Of a stretch of 64,000 bases of DNA, positions 33,544-43,900 are shown in pieces. A program made the position numbers and the translations under genes. The stretch is taken from positions 62,001 to 126,000 of the forward strand of contig NZ_JWTB01000010.1 of assembly GCF_000813845.1 (NCBI RefSeq), read 5' to 3'. The notes beneath the pieces are model-generated. The model had not been told where the DNA came from. It saw only the letters and a list, made by a program, of their open reading frames with translations, and ran no database searches. Every line of letters starts with the position of its first letter. Position 1 is the first letter of the stretch. This DNA comes from Pseudarthrobacter phenanthrenivorans. Its GTDB lineage: Bacteria > Actinomycetota > Actinomycetes > Actinomycetales > Micrococcaceae.

Positions 33544-36285
33544 GTGGCATCACTTATCGAAAAAATCCTCCGTACGGGTGACAAGAAGACACTCCGGCAA
33601 CTGCGGAACTATGCCGATTCCATCAATGCCCTCGAAGACTCATTCAAGACCTTTACCGACGCTGAGCTCCGCGAGGAGACAGACCGCCTCCGCGAACGCC
33701 ACCGGGACGGCGAGAAGCTGGACGACCTGCTTCCAGAGGCCTTTGCCGCCGTCCGTGAAGCGTCATCCCGGACGCTGGGGCTGCGCCACTTCGACGTCCA
33801 GCTGATGGGCGGCGCCGCCCTGCACCTGGGCAATATCGCCGAAATGAAAACCGGTGAGGGCAAGACCCTGGTGGCGACTGCTCCCGCCTACCTCAATGCC
33901 TTGACCGGCAAGGGCGTCCACGTTGTCACGGTCAATGACTACCTTGCCGAATACCAGTCCGAACTCATGGGCAGGGTTTACCGCTTCCTCGGCCTGACCA
34001 GCGGCGTCATCCTCGCCAACCAGGATCCGTCCGTACGCCGCCAGCAGTACGCCGCCGACATCACCTACGGCACCAACAACGAATTCGGGTTCGACTACCT
34101 GCGCGACAACATGGCCTGGGACCGGAGCGAACTGGTCCAGCGCGGCCACAACTTCGCCATCGTCGACGAAGTGGACTCCATCCTCATCGACGAAGCCCGG
34201 ACGCCGCTCATCATCTCCGGCCCGGCGCAGGGAGACACCAACCGCTGGTACAGCGAATTCGCCAAGGTTGTCCTGCGCCTGGAAGCAGGCAAGGACTACG
34301 AAGTCGACGAGAAGAAACGCACGGTCGGCGTCCTGGAGACCGGGATCGAAAAGGTCGAGGACTACCTGGGCATCTCCAACCTTTACGAGTCCGCGAACAC
34401 CCCCCTGATTGGGTTCCTTAACAACGCCATCAAGGCCAAGGAACTGTTCAAGCGGGACAAGGACTACGTCATCCTGGACGGCGAAGTACTGATCGTCGAT
34501 GAGCACACGGGCCGCATCCTGGCCGGCCGGCGCTACAACGAGGGCATGCACCAGGCGATCGAGGCCAAGGAAGGCGTCGAGATCAAAGCGGAGAACCAGA
34601 CCCTGGCTACCGTGACGCTCCAGAACTACTTCCGCATGTACAGCAAGCTTTCCGGCATGACCGGCACCGCCGAGACTGAGGCGGCCGAATTCATGAGCAC
34701 GTACAAGCTTGGGGTGGTGGCCATCCCCACGAACCGGGACATGCAGCGCATCGACCAGCCCGACCTCGTGTTCAAGAACGAGGTTGTGAAATTCGACGCC
34801 GTGGTGCGGGATATCGCCGAACGGCACGAAAAGGGCCAGCCGGTCCTCGTGGGTACCACCAGCGTGGAGAAGAGCGAGTACCTCTCCAAACTCCTCGCGA
34901 AGGAAGGCATCCGCCACGAGGTCCTGAACGCCAAGAACCATGCCCGGGAAGCTGCGATCGTCGCCCAGGCAGGCCGGAAGGGCGCGGTCACTGTGGCGAC
35001 CAACATGGCCGGCCGCGGCACCGACATCATGTTGGGCGGCAATGCTGAGTTCACCGCCGTGGCAGAACTGGCCAAGCGCGGCCTGGACCCGGAGGAAAAC
35101 TCCGAAGAGTACGAAGCAGCCTGGCCGGCCGCCTTCGAAGCAGCCAAGCAGTCCGTGAAGGATGAACACGAGGAGGTCCTGGACCTGGGAGGCCTCTATG
35201 TGCTGGGCACCGAGCGGCACGAATCCCGCCGCATCGACAACCAGCTCCGCGGCCGTTCCGGCCGCCAGGGCGACCCCGGCGAATCCCGGTTCTACCTTTC
35301 CCTGACCGATGACCTCATGCGGCTCTTCAATTCCGGTGCTGCTGAACGTTTGATGAACAGTTCTGTCCCGGACGACGTCGCGCTTGAGTCCAAGCTCGTT
35401 TCCCGCGCCATCGCCTCCGCCCAGGGACAGGTGGAAGGCCGCAACGCAGAGCAGCGGAAGAACGTCCTGAAGTACGACGACGTCCTCAACCGCCAGCGCG
35501 AAGCCATCTACAGCGACCGCCGCCGCATCCTGGAGGGCGATGACCTGCATGAAAAGGTGCAGTTCTTCGTGGAGGACACCATCACCGCCCTCATCGACGC
35601 CGCAACCGCAGAAGGCAACGGCGACGACTGGGACTTCCACCAGCTGTGGGCGAACCTGAAGACGCTTTACCCGGTCAGCCTGACGGCTGAAGAGATCATC
35701 GAAGAGGCCGGCGGAAAGTCCCGGGTAACGGTGGAGATGCTCAAGGAAGAGATCCTCTCCGATGCGCGCCTGGTGTACCAGGCCCGTGAGGAAGCCATCG
35801 GCTCCGAGAGCATGCGCGAACTGGAGCGCCGGGTGGTGCTTTCGGTCATCGGCCGCAAATGGCAGGAACACCTCTACGAAATGGATTACCTCAAGGAAGG
35901 CATCGGGCTGCGCGCCATGGCACAGCGCGATCCGCTGGTGGAGTACCAGCGTGAAGGCTTCGCCATGTTCCAGAGCATGATGGAGGCCATCCGCGAGGAG
36001 AGCGTCGGGTTCCTCTTCAACCTTGAAGTGGAAGTGACTCCTGCCCAGGACGTGGTGGTCCAGGACGCGTCCGGCGGACACACCGAGCATGTCGATCCTC
36101 AGGTTCACGCCGCCGGTCTGGAAGCGCCGGAGAAGCCGGCACAGCTTCAGTACACCGCCCCCAGCGAGAGCGGTGGAACGCAGACCCGGGTGGAAACCCG
36201 CCAGGGAGCCGGCCGTTCAGGAAACCCAGCCAAGGCGGCCGCCCAGGACGCAGCGAAGCGGACCGGCAAGAAGAAGAAGCGCTAG
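33544..36285 (+). CDS. secA: preprotein translocase ATPase SecA
   Basis: Motor of the SecYEG export channel, 913 residues from GTG 33544 (83 bases after the glycosylase gene). Walker A MKTGEGKT is at residues 101-108, followed by the preprotein crosslinking domain, the DEAD-type [20 protein letters not shown] and the helicase motif [18 protein letters not shown]. The C-terminus ends in a Lys-rich tail (KRTGKKKKR) and lacks the zinc-binding Cys motif of proteobacterial SecA, as is usual in actinobacterial SecA1. The position after hpf matches the mycobacterial Rv3241c-Rv3240c order, apart from the inserted glycosylase. A strong terminator follows. Confidence 0.97.
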   Translation: MASLIEKILRTGDKKTLRQLRNYADSINALEDSFKTFTDAELREETDRLRERHRDGEKLDDLLPEAFAAVREASSRTLGLRHFDVQLMGGAALHLGNIAEMKTGEGKTLVATAPAYLNALTGKGVHVVTVNDYLAEYQSELMGRVYRFLGLTSGVILANQDPSVRRQQYAADITYGTNNEFGFDYLRDNMAWDRSELVQRGHNFAIVDEVDSILIDEARTPLIISGPAQGDTNRWYSEFAKVVLRLEAGKDYEVDEKKRTVGVLETGIEKVEDYLGISNLYESANTPLIGFLNNAIKAKELFKRDKDYVILDGEVLIVDEHTGRILAGRRYNEGMHQAIEAKEGVEIKAENQTLATVTLQNYFRMYSKLSGMTGTAETEAAEFMSTYKLGVVAIPTNRDMQRIDQPDLVFKNEVVKFDAVVRDIAERHEKGQPVLVGTTSVEKSEYLSKLLAKEGIRHEVLNAKNHAREAAIVAQAGRKGAVTVATNMAGRGTDIMLGGNAEFTAVAELAKRGLDPEENSEEYEAAWPAAFEAAKQSVKDEHEEVLDLGGLYVLGTERHESRRIDNQLRGRSGRQGDPGESRFYLSLTDDLMRLFNSGAAERLMNSSVPDDVALESKLVSRAIASAQGQVEGRNAEQRKNVLKYDDVLNRQREAIYSDRRRILEGDDLHEKVQFFVEDTITALIDAATAEGNGDDWDFHQLWANLKTLYPVSLTAEEIIEEAGGKSRVTVEMLKEEILSDARLVYQAREEAIGSESMRELERRVVLSVIGRKWQEHLYEMDYLKEGIGLRAMAQRDPLVEYQREGFAMFQSMMEAIREESVGFLFNLEVEVTPAQDVVVQDASGGHTEHVDPQVHAAGLEAPEKPAQLQYTAPSESGGTQTRVETRQGAGRSGNPAKAAAQDAAKRTGKKKKR

Positions 36286-36315
36286 CAGGTCCGCCGGCAG
36301 CATCGGCAAGAGTAA

Positions 36316-36347
36316 ACAGGGCGGGGACGGCATCGTCCCCGCCCTGT
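36316..36347. terminator. strong intrinsic terminator between secA and the convergent Rv3235-like gene
   Basis: A perfect 14-bp stem (36316-36329 with 36334-36347) closed by a GCAT tetraloop, 31 bases after the secA stop. It can act on both strands. Confidence 0.9.
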
Positions 36348-36380
36348 GTGCTTCCTTGGACCGGGCGCTCTTTCAACTGC

Positions 36381-36881
36381 TCAACCGATAACGAGCTCGA
36401 CGATCCGCCAGACCTGCTTGCTGCGCTCAAGCCGGACAGCAACGGCGCGGGCGCGGACGTCATCCACCACGACGGCGCTGGCTTCGTAGATTCCGTCAGC
36501 CACTTCGCACACGCGCACGGAGCGGACTGTCGAATTCCGGTGGAGCCGGGCCAAAGCAGGATTGCCGGTCCTGGTAAGTTCGCGCCTGATAAGTGCTGCC
36601 CGGTGCTGCAGCGCTGCCAGGCAGCGCGGGTCCAGGCGTCGCGCCAACTGGTGGATAGGCCGAATTCCAGCCAGGACCTCCATTGAGGCCTGGACCGTGC
36701 CGCGCGTCATCGCCCTGACTTCCGCTGCCTCACTGACAGGCCGCAGCGGCGCCGGGTTGGTCCCGGCCGCTTGTCCAGCCGGCTTCGTTGCGACAGTTCT
36801 GCTGCTTCCGATGCTCCTCCTGCCGCTTTTGGTGTCGGTGGCCAGCCCCTGGACGGCCCGGGCAGGTGTCACTGCGGTCAT
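36381..36881 (-). CDS. Rv3235-family protein
   Basis: A 166-residue basic protein. The first ~60 residues are low-complexity; the remainder (RPIHQLARRLDPRCLAALQHRAALIR; VRSVRVCEVADGIYEASAVVVDDVRARAVAVRLERSKQVWRIVEL) is a small alpha/beta domain of the type encoded opposite secA in mycobacteria (Rv3235). No function is known. It is downstream of the LysM gene on the same strand with a 99-base gap and is convergent with secA. AGGGG lies upstream of the ATG. Confidence 0.8.
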   Translation of the reverse strand: MTAVTPARAVQGLATDTKSGRRSIGSSRTVATKPAGQAAGTNPAPLRPVSEAAEVRAMTRGTVQASMEVLAGIRPIHQLARRLDPRCLAALQHRAALIRRELTRTGNPALARLHRNSTVRSVRVCEVADGIYEASAVVVDDVRARAVAVRLERSKQVWRIVELVIG

Positions 36882-36980
36882 GGTGTTCCCCTTGGTTGGT
36901 TGGCTGCGTGGAGCCGGCTGGCGCTTGGTCTGCCTGGTTGTTGGGCATGCTGTGGGTTGACGGGTGGGCGTCCTGAGCGG

Positions 36981-37856
36981 CTAGGGAGCTGCGGGCGCCT
37001 GGAGGACCTGGCCGGGCAGCAGGACGTCGGGATTTCCACCGATCTGCGCACGGTTGGCGGCGTACCATCGCGGCCATTCGAGGGCGATATCCACATCCGA
37101 CGCGTCCGGGCCCAGGTACTGCGCCACGATGTCCCACAGCGTGTCGCCGGCGAGAACTGCCACTTCCCCTGCGCCGCCACCGCCGGTGCCGCCGCTACCC
37201 GGGACAGTCCTGGTCTGGGGCGCGGCCAGCAGGCCCGGTTCCACCACCGGGGGAGCAGGCTGCCATCCCGGGTCAAGCGTGGAGGCCTGTTGTCGGCCGG
37301 ACCCTGTTCCTTCCAGTCGCAGTTCCTCCCCGCCGGCTGATGGTTTCCATTCCGGGACGAACTGTGGCCGGCCACTGGTGCCAGCGGACATGCCGTATCC
37401 GCCGTGCTGTGCCATATCCGGGCTTTTCGCAGGGGCCGTCGGCGAGGATGACTGCACCTGGCTGGGCGTCCATTCTGGGCTAGGTGGAGCCGGTGCAGCA
37501 TGTGCTGCGACGCCCGTTACGAGTTGAAGGGACAGGCCTGCAATCACTGCCCGCTGCATGAAGCCGGGGGAGAACTTGCGCGCGGCCGCGGCGGCGCTGC
37601 GCTTCCCCAGATGCTCCAGCAGGACGGCTGCCGCGGCGCCCAGGATCGAAATTGTCCACCACAGCAGCAGGCCAAGGCCTGCAGCTGCTGATGCTGCTGC
37701 CAGGAGGACGCCGGCGGACGCCTCGTGATGACGTGCGGATGATTCCTGCCACTCTGCCAGCAGGCCCACCCCGAGGAGGCAAAGCAGGAGGCCAAGTGCC
37801 AGGACTGCCAGGGCCATGGACGCATCGGACCATTTCCCGCCGACGAAATGTGCCAT
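36981..37856 (-). CDS. membrane-anchored LysM peptidoglycan-binding protein
   Basis: A 291-residue protein with two N-terminal membrane helices (MALAVLALGLLLCLLGVGLL; LLAAASAAAGLGLLLWWTISIL), a third hydrophobic segment that may be a re-entry signal (AVIAGLSLQLVTGVAAHAAP), a long Pro/Ser-rich external stalk and a C-terminal LysM domain (VAVLAGDTLWDIVAQYLGP to NPDVLLPGQVLQAP) that should bind peptidoglycan. A good AGGAGG-type site precedes the ATG. It is upstream of the Rv3235-like gene and probably in one unit with it. Confidence 0.88.
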   Translation of the reverse strand: MAHFVGGKWSDASMALAVLALGLLLCLLGVGLLAEWQESSARHHEASAGVLLAAASAAAGLGLLLWWTISILGAAAAVLLEHLGKRSAAAAARKFSPGFMQRAVIAGLSLQLVTGVAAHAAPAPPSPEWTPSQVQSSSPTAPAKSPDMAQHGGYGMSAGTSGRPQFVPEWKPSAGGEELRLEGTGSGRQQASTLDPGWQPAPPVVEPGLLAAPQTRTVPGSGGTGGGGAGEVAVLAGDTLWDIVAQYLGPDASDVDIALEWPRWYAANRAQIGGNPDVLLPGQVLQAPAAP

Positions 37857-37995
37857 TTCCCCTCCTTAGATACGTTTTGATGCAGTTTGATGTTGTTTGC
37901 TTAGTCTGATCCTGTGATGCGACGTTTGTCCATACGTTGGAGAGAAAAAACTCCGAAGCGTTGACGGGGGGACAGAGGGTCCCTACGCTGACGGG

Positions 37996-38574
37996 ATGCG
38001 CTGGGATGCACTGTTCAATGACATGGAGAGCCAGTTGGCGGAGGCCGATCGACTGGCCCTGGAGACGGAGGTCAATGATCGGGCGCGGGCCGAGATGGTG
38101 GGCCTACCGCTTGAAGACCGGCTCCGGGCAACGATCGGGTGCAGGATCGGCGTCCACTTGCTCTGCGGTGATTCGATACAGGGGGAACTGTTGCACGCGG
38201 GAGCGGATGCGCTGGTGCTGGACGCGGGCCGGCACCAGGTCCTGATTCCCTATTGGGCCGCAGCGCGCTATACGGGGCTGGGCAGGCATATGCGGGCAGA
38301 GAACTCGCGGGTCCGCCGGTCACTCGGCTTTGCCCACTCCCTGCGGAGCCTGGCGCGGGACCGTTCCGAGCTGGTGGTGACGATCGGGGGTGGGGCTGGA
38401 ATGACGCGGCTGGCCGGAGTCATCGACCGGGTCGGGAGCGACTACCTTGACCTGGCCGCCGTTGTGCCGGGCGAGGCGCGACGAAGCGGCAGCGTGGGAC
38501 AGGTATCAGCCATCCCGTTCTCCGTGGTGGCAATGGTCAGGTCGAACAACTCCGGCGCCCCGCAGGCGGGCTAG
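37996..38574 (+). CDS. conserved-looking protein of unknown function, possibly two Sm-like barrels
   Basis: A 192-residue soluble protein I do not recognise. It has an acidic N-terminal helix (MRWDALFNDMESQLAEADRLALETEV), then two segments with the same layout: CRIGVHLLCGDSIQGELLHAG with ADALVLDAGRHQVLIPY, and SELVVTIGGGAGMTRLAGVI with DRVGSDYLDLAAVVPG and VSAIPFSVVAMVRS. Both read as small five-strand SH3/Sm-like barrels (hydrophobic strand, Gly turn, G-D/S-L-x-L, then I-P before the last strand). The fold is inference only. The gene shares its CTAG stop region with the convergent regulator gene (38571-38574). Confidence 0.75.
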   Translation: MRWDALFNDMESQLAEADRLALETEVNDRARAEMVGLPLEDRLRATIGCRIGVHLLCGDSIQGELLHAGADALVLDAGRHQVLIPYWAAARYTGLGRHMRAENSRVRRSLGFAHSLRSLARDRSELVVTIGGGAGMTRLAGVIDRVGSDYLDLAAVVPGEARRSGSVGQVSAIPFSVVAMVRSNNSGAPQAG

Positions 38575-38786
38575 ACCGACTTGGAGCGCGATTCCTGGAT
38601 CATGCGGCTGGCCTCGGCGTAGCGTTCCTCGATGTACTGCTCCAGCATCTTCTCCTCAACGCGCCATTGACCGCGCCCGCCCACCTGGATGGCCTTGAGT
38701 TCGCCGCTGCGGACCAAGGCGTAAGCGGCAGGGGAATTGATCTGGAGCTGCTCCGCGACATCCGCGAGGGTGAGGAACCTTGGCAT
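38571..38786 (-). CDS. small MerR/excisionase-family helix-turn-helix protein
   Basis: A 71-residue protein that is almost only a winged helix-turn-helix: FLTLADVAEQLQINSPAAYALV, wing SGELKAIQVGGRGQWRVEEKMLEQYIEERYAEA. The pattern is that of excisionases and BldC-like developmental regulators. No phage or integrase is nearby, so a chromosomal regulator is more likely. It is convergent with the preceding gene, overlapping by four bases, and divergent from the SAF-CpaE pair, whose control region carries repeats next to its own start. Confidence 0.85.
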   Translation of the reverse strand: MPRFLTLADVAEQLQINSPAAYALVRSGELKAIQVGGRGQWRVEEKMLEQYIEERYAEASRMIQESRSKSV

Positions 38787-38796
38787 GCATCTATTT

Positions 38797-38847
38797 TGCC
38801 ATCATGTGGCATATTTTGTTGCTGTTATCCACAGTTTGGCGGCATAT
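38797..38847. promoter_or_regulatory. AT-rich divergent control region with inverted and direct repeats and a DnaA box
   Basis: Between the small regulator and the SAF gene there are: TGCCA (38797-38801) and TGGCA (38807-38811), an inverted repeat with five-base spacer ending ten bases before the regulator start; GGCATAT as a direct repeat at 38808-38814 and 38841-38847; and a perfect DnaA box TTATCCACA at 38825-38833. The region is much more AT-rich than the surroundings. The regulator is a plausible ligand for the repeats. Confidence 0.6.
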
Positions 38848-38938
38848 AAGAAAATGACTTTTGTTCCCGGGCTCTTGCGGCAACAATGAGCTAACCGGCC
38901 GCCGGGTGGAGGTCCGGTAGGCCTGGGGGGAGAGCGGT

Positions 38939-39580
38939 ATGGTTCCAGAAGCAAATGCCACTGCAGCGCGGCTTAAGCGGCCATCGTGGCGGGATCCCCG
39001 GCTGCTTTTGGGCGTTCTCCTGGTCCTGGTGTCCGTCGCTGGAGTCATCTACCTCGTTGACAGCGCAGACCGCACCACGGAGGTGTATGCGGCGCGGGAC
39101 GGAATTGCCGTCGGAGAACGTCTGACGCCGGAAAACGTCGTCCGGGCCAAAGTCCGGCTTGGCGACACCGAACAGCACTACATTACGGTGGAGTCGGGCC
39201 TGCCAGAGGGCGTCGTGGCCCTGCAAAGGATCGCCAAGGACCAGCTGGTTCCACGGGCAAGCCTCGGTGAGGTTGACGGGCTGGACCGGAAACCCGTCGC
39301 CCTCAACATTGAGCAGACGCTGCCGTCGCAGGCAGTTGCCGGCGCCCGCGTCGACGTCTGGGTCGCGCAGCCGGACGCAAAGAACGGATTCAATGAACCC
39401 AGACTCCTTCTCCCCGGGGCTGAAATCGCCGAGGTCACCAGCGGGTCGACTGCACTTGGATCCTCAAAGAGCACGGTGTTGATGGTCCTGGTGGATGACA
39501 GGCAGATGCCCGCCCTGCTGGGTGCCCAGGCCAATGAGGCCAAGATCTCCGTTGTGTGGAATCCGGGCGGAGCCAAGTGA
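38939..39580 (+). CDS. SAF-domain protein, CpaB-like
   Basis: A 213-residue protein with one membrane helix near the N-terminus (LLLGVLLVLVSVAGVIYLV) and an external SAF domain (VYAARDGIAVGERLTPENVVRAKVRL; GLPEGVVALQRIAKDQLVPRASLGEV). SAF domains occur in CpaB/RcpC of Tad/Flp pilus systems, in flagellar P-ring chaperones and in sialic acid synthases. The overlap with a CpaE-like ATPase (GTGA) supports a Tad-type relation, but no CpaF, TadB, TadC or pilin gene is in the window. Function is uncertain. Confidence 0.85.
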   Translation: MVPEANATAARLKRPSWRDPRLLLGVLLVLVSVAGVIYLVDSADRTTEVYAARDGIAVGERLTPENVVRAKVRLGDTEQHYITVESGLPEGVVALQRIAKDQLVPRASLGEVDGLDRKPVALNIEQTLPSQAVAGARVDVWVAQPDAKNGFNEPRLLLPGAEIAEVTSGSTALGSSKSTVLMVLVDDRQMPALLGAQANEAKISVVWNPGGAK

Positions 39581-40881
39581 GTATTCCCGTCATCACCGTT
39601 GGGCAAAGCCGCGAGGACCTGGTGGGCGGACTCGAAAGACTGCATGGTCCAGTCACGGTGGTGCGAAGGTGCGCGGAACTACCCGAACTGCTCGCAGCGT
39701 GCCAGAGCGGCCTGGCGAGGGCGGCAGTGGTCGCCGAGGGATCCGAGGGGCTGACAGCCTCCCTGGTAGACCGCCTTGGGGCAGTTGGTGTTGTCGTGGT
39801 TGCGTTGACCGACAGCGCGGAGGAAGCCGCAAGGCTTCGGAAGATCGGTGTTGCCTCCGCCCAGACGGGGGTTGAGTCCGCCCAGCTTTCCGACCGGATC
39901 GCCGAGGCTGTGGCGCAGTTGACCGGGGGCACCCGTCCAACACGCCTCAGCGCAGGTTCTGACACTGGAGCTGCCCTGCTCACGGAACCTGTTGAGCCGG
40001 CTCCTGATACGCAGGGTCATGGAGGCGGACGAGTTGTGGCCGTCTGGGGTCCAGCAGGGTCCCCGGGAAGAACCACGATCGCCGTAAACATCGCCGGCGA
40101 GCTGGCGGCGGACGGGCAGGACGTCCTGCTGGTCGACGCCGACACGTACGGTGCCAGCGTCGCGGCCGTGCTGGGCTTGCTGGATGAGTCAGCCGGCCTG
40201 GCACAGGCGTGCAGGCTTGCCGACCAAGGCCTGCTGGACGCCGATGCCCTCCGTAAGGTGGCGGCCACCGTGGCCATGTCATCCGGGACATTCCGGGTGT
40301 TGACGGGCATAACGCGGGCAGACCGATGGACCGAGCTGCGGGCCACCGCCCTGTCGCTGGTCCTGGAACGAGCCCGTGAGGTGGTCGACGTGGTCGTGGT
40401 GGATACCGGCTTCTGCCTCGAGGCGGATGAGGAAATCAGTTTCGACACGATGGCGCCCCGGAGGAATGCGGCGACCCTGCGTCCCCTGGAACTGGCTGAC
40501 ACGGTCTATGCCATTGGGGCCGCCGACCCCGTGGGTGTGCCCCGGATGGTTCGTGGCCTCGCGGACCTGGAGGCGGCCGTCCCCCAGGTGTCTCCGACTG
40601 TCGTCATGAACAAAATGCGGGCCTCCGCGGTGGGCAGGAATCCGGAGCGGCAGCTGCGGGACGCATGGGAACGATATGGGCCGGCCGCTGGGCTTGCAGC
40701 TTTCATTCCCCACGACCCCGCCGCGGCAGACGCTGCGCTCCTCGGCGGCTCGCTGCTTCTCGAAGCTTCCCCGGAGTCTCCCCTGAGACATGCGATCCGC
40801 GGTTTGGTTTGTGCACCTGGCCAGCGAAAAGCAAAATCCTCTGTATTTTCTTCCACACCACGGCGAAGGGCAAACGACTAG
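39577..40881 (+). CDS. CpaE/ParA-like ATPase (septum-site-determining type)
   Basis: A 434-residue protein with a receiver-like N-terminal domain (SIPVITVGQSREDLVGGLERL) and a MinD/ParA-like P-loop domain: VAVWGPAGSPGRTTIAVNIA, switch-region VLLVDADTYGASVAAVLGLLDES and VVVVDTGF. The Walker A has Arg where Lys is usual (GSPGRTT), so ATP hydrolysis may be weak or altered. Related proteins are CpaE of Tad pili and mycobacterial Rv3660c. GTG 39577 overlaps the SAF gene stop, so the two proteins are made together. The C-terminal tail is basic. Confidence 0.85.
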   Translation: MSIPVITVGQSREDLVGGLERLHGPVTVVRRCAELPELLAACQSGLARAAVVAEGSEGLTASLVDRLGAVGVVVVALTDSAEEAARLRKIGVASAQTGVESAQLSDRIAEAVAQLTGGTRPTRLSAGSDTGAALLTEPVEPAPDTQGHGGGRVVAVWGPAGSPGRTTIAVNIAGELAADGQDVLLVDADTYGASVAAVLGLLDESAGLAQACRLADQGLLDADALRKVAATVAMSSGTFRVLTGITRADRWTELRATALSLVLERAREVVDVVVVDTGFCLEADEEISFDTMAPRRNAATLRPLELADTVYAIGAADPVGVPRMVRGLADLEAAVPQVSPTVVMNKMRASAVGRNPERQLRDAWERYGPAAGLAAFIPHDPAAADAALLGGSLLLEASPESPLRHAIRGLVCAPGQRKAKSSVFSSTPRRRAND

Positions 40882-40936
40882 GCTCGCCATAAGAGCTGCA
40901 AAGGTGCGGCGAATATCTCATATGGAGGCGTTGTCG

Positions 40937-43900
40937 ATGTCGTCTGGATCCAGCGTGGAGGACCAGCCCCTCTCCATTGAAGGCTTTGAAGGCTTCATGG
41001 GGGACTACTACCAGCACCTGGCTGAGGAGGATGCCCGCAGCTACCCCCGCGATGTCCTTGAGACGCGGGCCAGTCAGCACCGGGCCGCTGCTGCCGTCCG
41101 GCAGCCCGGACAGGCAAAGATCTCGATCATCGACGAAGAGGACAGCAGCGTCATCTTCGTCGTCACCGACGATATGCCGTTCCTCGTCGACTCTGTCAAT
41201 GCCGAACTCGTCCGTCAGCACGCGGCCATCAAACTGGTGGTCCACCCGCTTTTCGTGGCCACCCGGAACCGGGAAACCGGTGAACTGGTCAAGGTCAACA
41301 GGGTCCCCGCGCACCTGGGAATCTCCAGCGGAGATACCGCGGCAATGCCGAACCTTTCCCACCTGATCGCGCAGGGCGAGGACGCCTCGCACATGGAGTC
41401 CTGGATCGCCGTCGAAATCTCCCGCGTGTCCGACGACGCCAAGCAATCCCTCCTCGCAGGCCTGACCCGCGTGCTGAAGGACGTCCGGGCGGCCGTCGAG
41501 GACTGGCCCAGGATGCGCCAGAAGGCACTGGAAATCGCCGAAAGCCTGGACCAGGTGGCCAACTCCGCCCAGATCGCGGAACTGCGGCAGGCCAAGGATC
41601 TGCTGCGCTGGCTTGACGACGGAAATTTCACCTTCCTCGGCTACCGCGAATACGACCTGCTCAACGTCGAGGGCGAAGACGTCCTGGAACTGCGTGAGGA
41701 CAGCGGCCTGGGGCTGCTTCGGGCGGCCGCCGACTCCCCGCATATCCAGCACCTCACCGACACCGGCCGCAAAAAAGCGCGGGAAAAGCGCGCCCTCGTG
41801 ATCACCAAAGCCAACTCCCGTTCCACAGTGCACCGTTCTGCGTACCTGGACTACATCGGCGTCAAGAGTTTCGATGCGGCAGGCAACGTCAACGGCGAGC
41901 GGCGCTTCATCGGGCTCTTCGCCACCAGCGCCTACGCCGGTTCTGTCCGCGACATTCCCATCGTGCGGGAAAAAGTCGACGCCGTGCTGCAGAGCGCAGG
42001 CTTCCCGCCGGACTCGCACTCCGGCAAGGACCTCCTGGGGATCCTGGAAACCTACCCGCGGGACGAGTTGTTCCAGATCGAAATCCCCGATCTTGCGGCA
42101 ACAGCGCTTGGTATCCAGAAGCTGCAGGAGCGGCGGCGGACCCGGTTGTTCCTGAGGCCGGACATTTACGGTCGGTTCATGTCCGCTGTGGTCTACCTGC
42201 CCCGCGACCGGTACACCACAAACGTCAGGCTCCGCATTGAGCAGGAACTGCGCGAGACATTCCAGGCGGTGTCGATCGACTACGAAGCCCGCATGACCGA
42301 ATCAGCCCTCGCACGGTTGTTCTTCCGCATCCGGCTGCCCAAGGACGCTGACGTCAGCCACGTCAACAGCGACGAGCTGGAAAAGCGGCTGGTCCGCGCG
42401 GCACGGTCCTGGAGCGAAGGCATCGCGGAAGTACTCCGCGAGGGCCGGGACCCGGCGGAAGCCAAACAGCTTGCCGCCATCTGGGCCGAGGCGTTCCCTG
42501 CAAGCTACCGGGTCGACTACGAAGTCGAAGACGCGCTGGAGGATATCTCGCGTTTCGAGAAGTACGGTGCGGCCGCCGAACGGAACACCGGCGCCCGTCA
42601 GGACCGGCCCGGCGTCCATGTATACCTTCCCGAGGGTGCCGGCGCCACGCTGGAGGAAGACGCCAGGGTCAAGCTCTACATGCTGGAGCCCAAGAGCCTG
42701 AGCCAGATCCTGCCCTATTTCCACAACCTGGGACTGGAAGTCCTCGACGAACGCCCCTTCGAAATCGAAACGGCCGACCACCGCGACTTCTTCCTTTACG
42801 ACCTGGGGCTGAAGTACCCGGCCGGGGTGGATCCGGTGTCCACGGGTGAGCTCCTTGCCGAATCATTCGGCGCGGCGGTCACCGGCGCTGCCGAATCGGA
42901 CAGCTTTGACCGGCTGGTCCTGCGCGAAGGGCTGCACTGGCGCCAGATCACTGTGCTTCGGGCCTATGCCCGGTACATGCGCCAGATGGGCAACAGCAGC
43001 TCCTTCGGCTTCATGGCGGACACCCTCCTCGCCAACCCGGATGTGACCCGGGGGCTGACAGCACTCTTTGCCGCCCGCTTTGATCCCGCTGTTGGCGAAG
43101 CCGGCCGCGGTGGAGCCCAGACGACCGTCCGGCAGGAACTGGCAGTGTCGATCGAGAAAGTCGCCACCCTCGACGCCGACCGCGTCCTGCGCACCTTCGT
43201 CAACCTCATCGAGGCCACCCTCCGCACCAACTTTTACCAGGACAAGCCACACCTGAGCTTTAAGCTGGATCCGGCGCAGATCGAGGGCCTCCCGTTCCCG
43301 CGGCCCATGTTCGAGATCTGGGTCTACTCCCCGCGGGTGGAAGGTGTCCACCTCCGCTTCGGGAAGGTTGCCCGCGGCGGCCTGCGCTGGTCCGACCGGC
43401 GAGAGGACTTCCGGACCGAAGTCCTGGGCCTCGTAAAGGCGCAGACCGTCAAGAATGCTGTCATCGTCCCCACCGGGGCAAAGGGCGGCTTCTTCGCCAA
43501 GCAGCTCCCGGACCCATCAACCGACCGGGCCGCCTGGATGGCGGAAGGGGTTGAAAGCTACAAGACTTTCATCCGCGGCTTGCTCGACCTGACTGACAAC
43601 CTCGTCACTGAAGCCGGCGGCGAGCGGCTTGTCCCGCCGTCGAACGTTGTCAGGCATGACGATGACGACTCGTACCTCGTGGTCGCGGCGGACAAGGGAA
43701 CCGCGACGTTCTCGGACATCGCAAACGGACTGTCCGCGGAGTACGGATTCTGGCTGGGCGACGCCTTCGCTTCCGGCGGCTCGGTAGGGTACGACCACAA
43801 GGCCATGGGCATTACCGCCCGGGGTGCCTGGGAATCGGTCAAGCGGCACTTCAGTGAGCTGGACCTGGATACTCAGACTGAGCCCTTCACCGTGGTGGGC

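Noticed and set aside
33763..36108. 781-codon open frame on the minus strand opposite secA
   Set aside because: It mirrors the secA codons, has no family motif or binding site, and secA is intact. Long antisense frames are expected in high-GC DNA.
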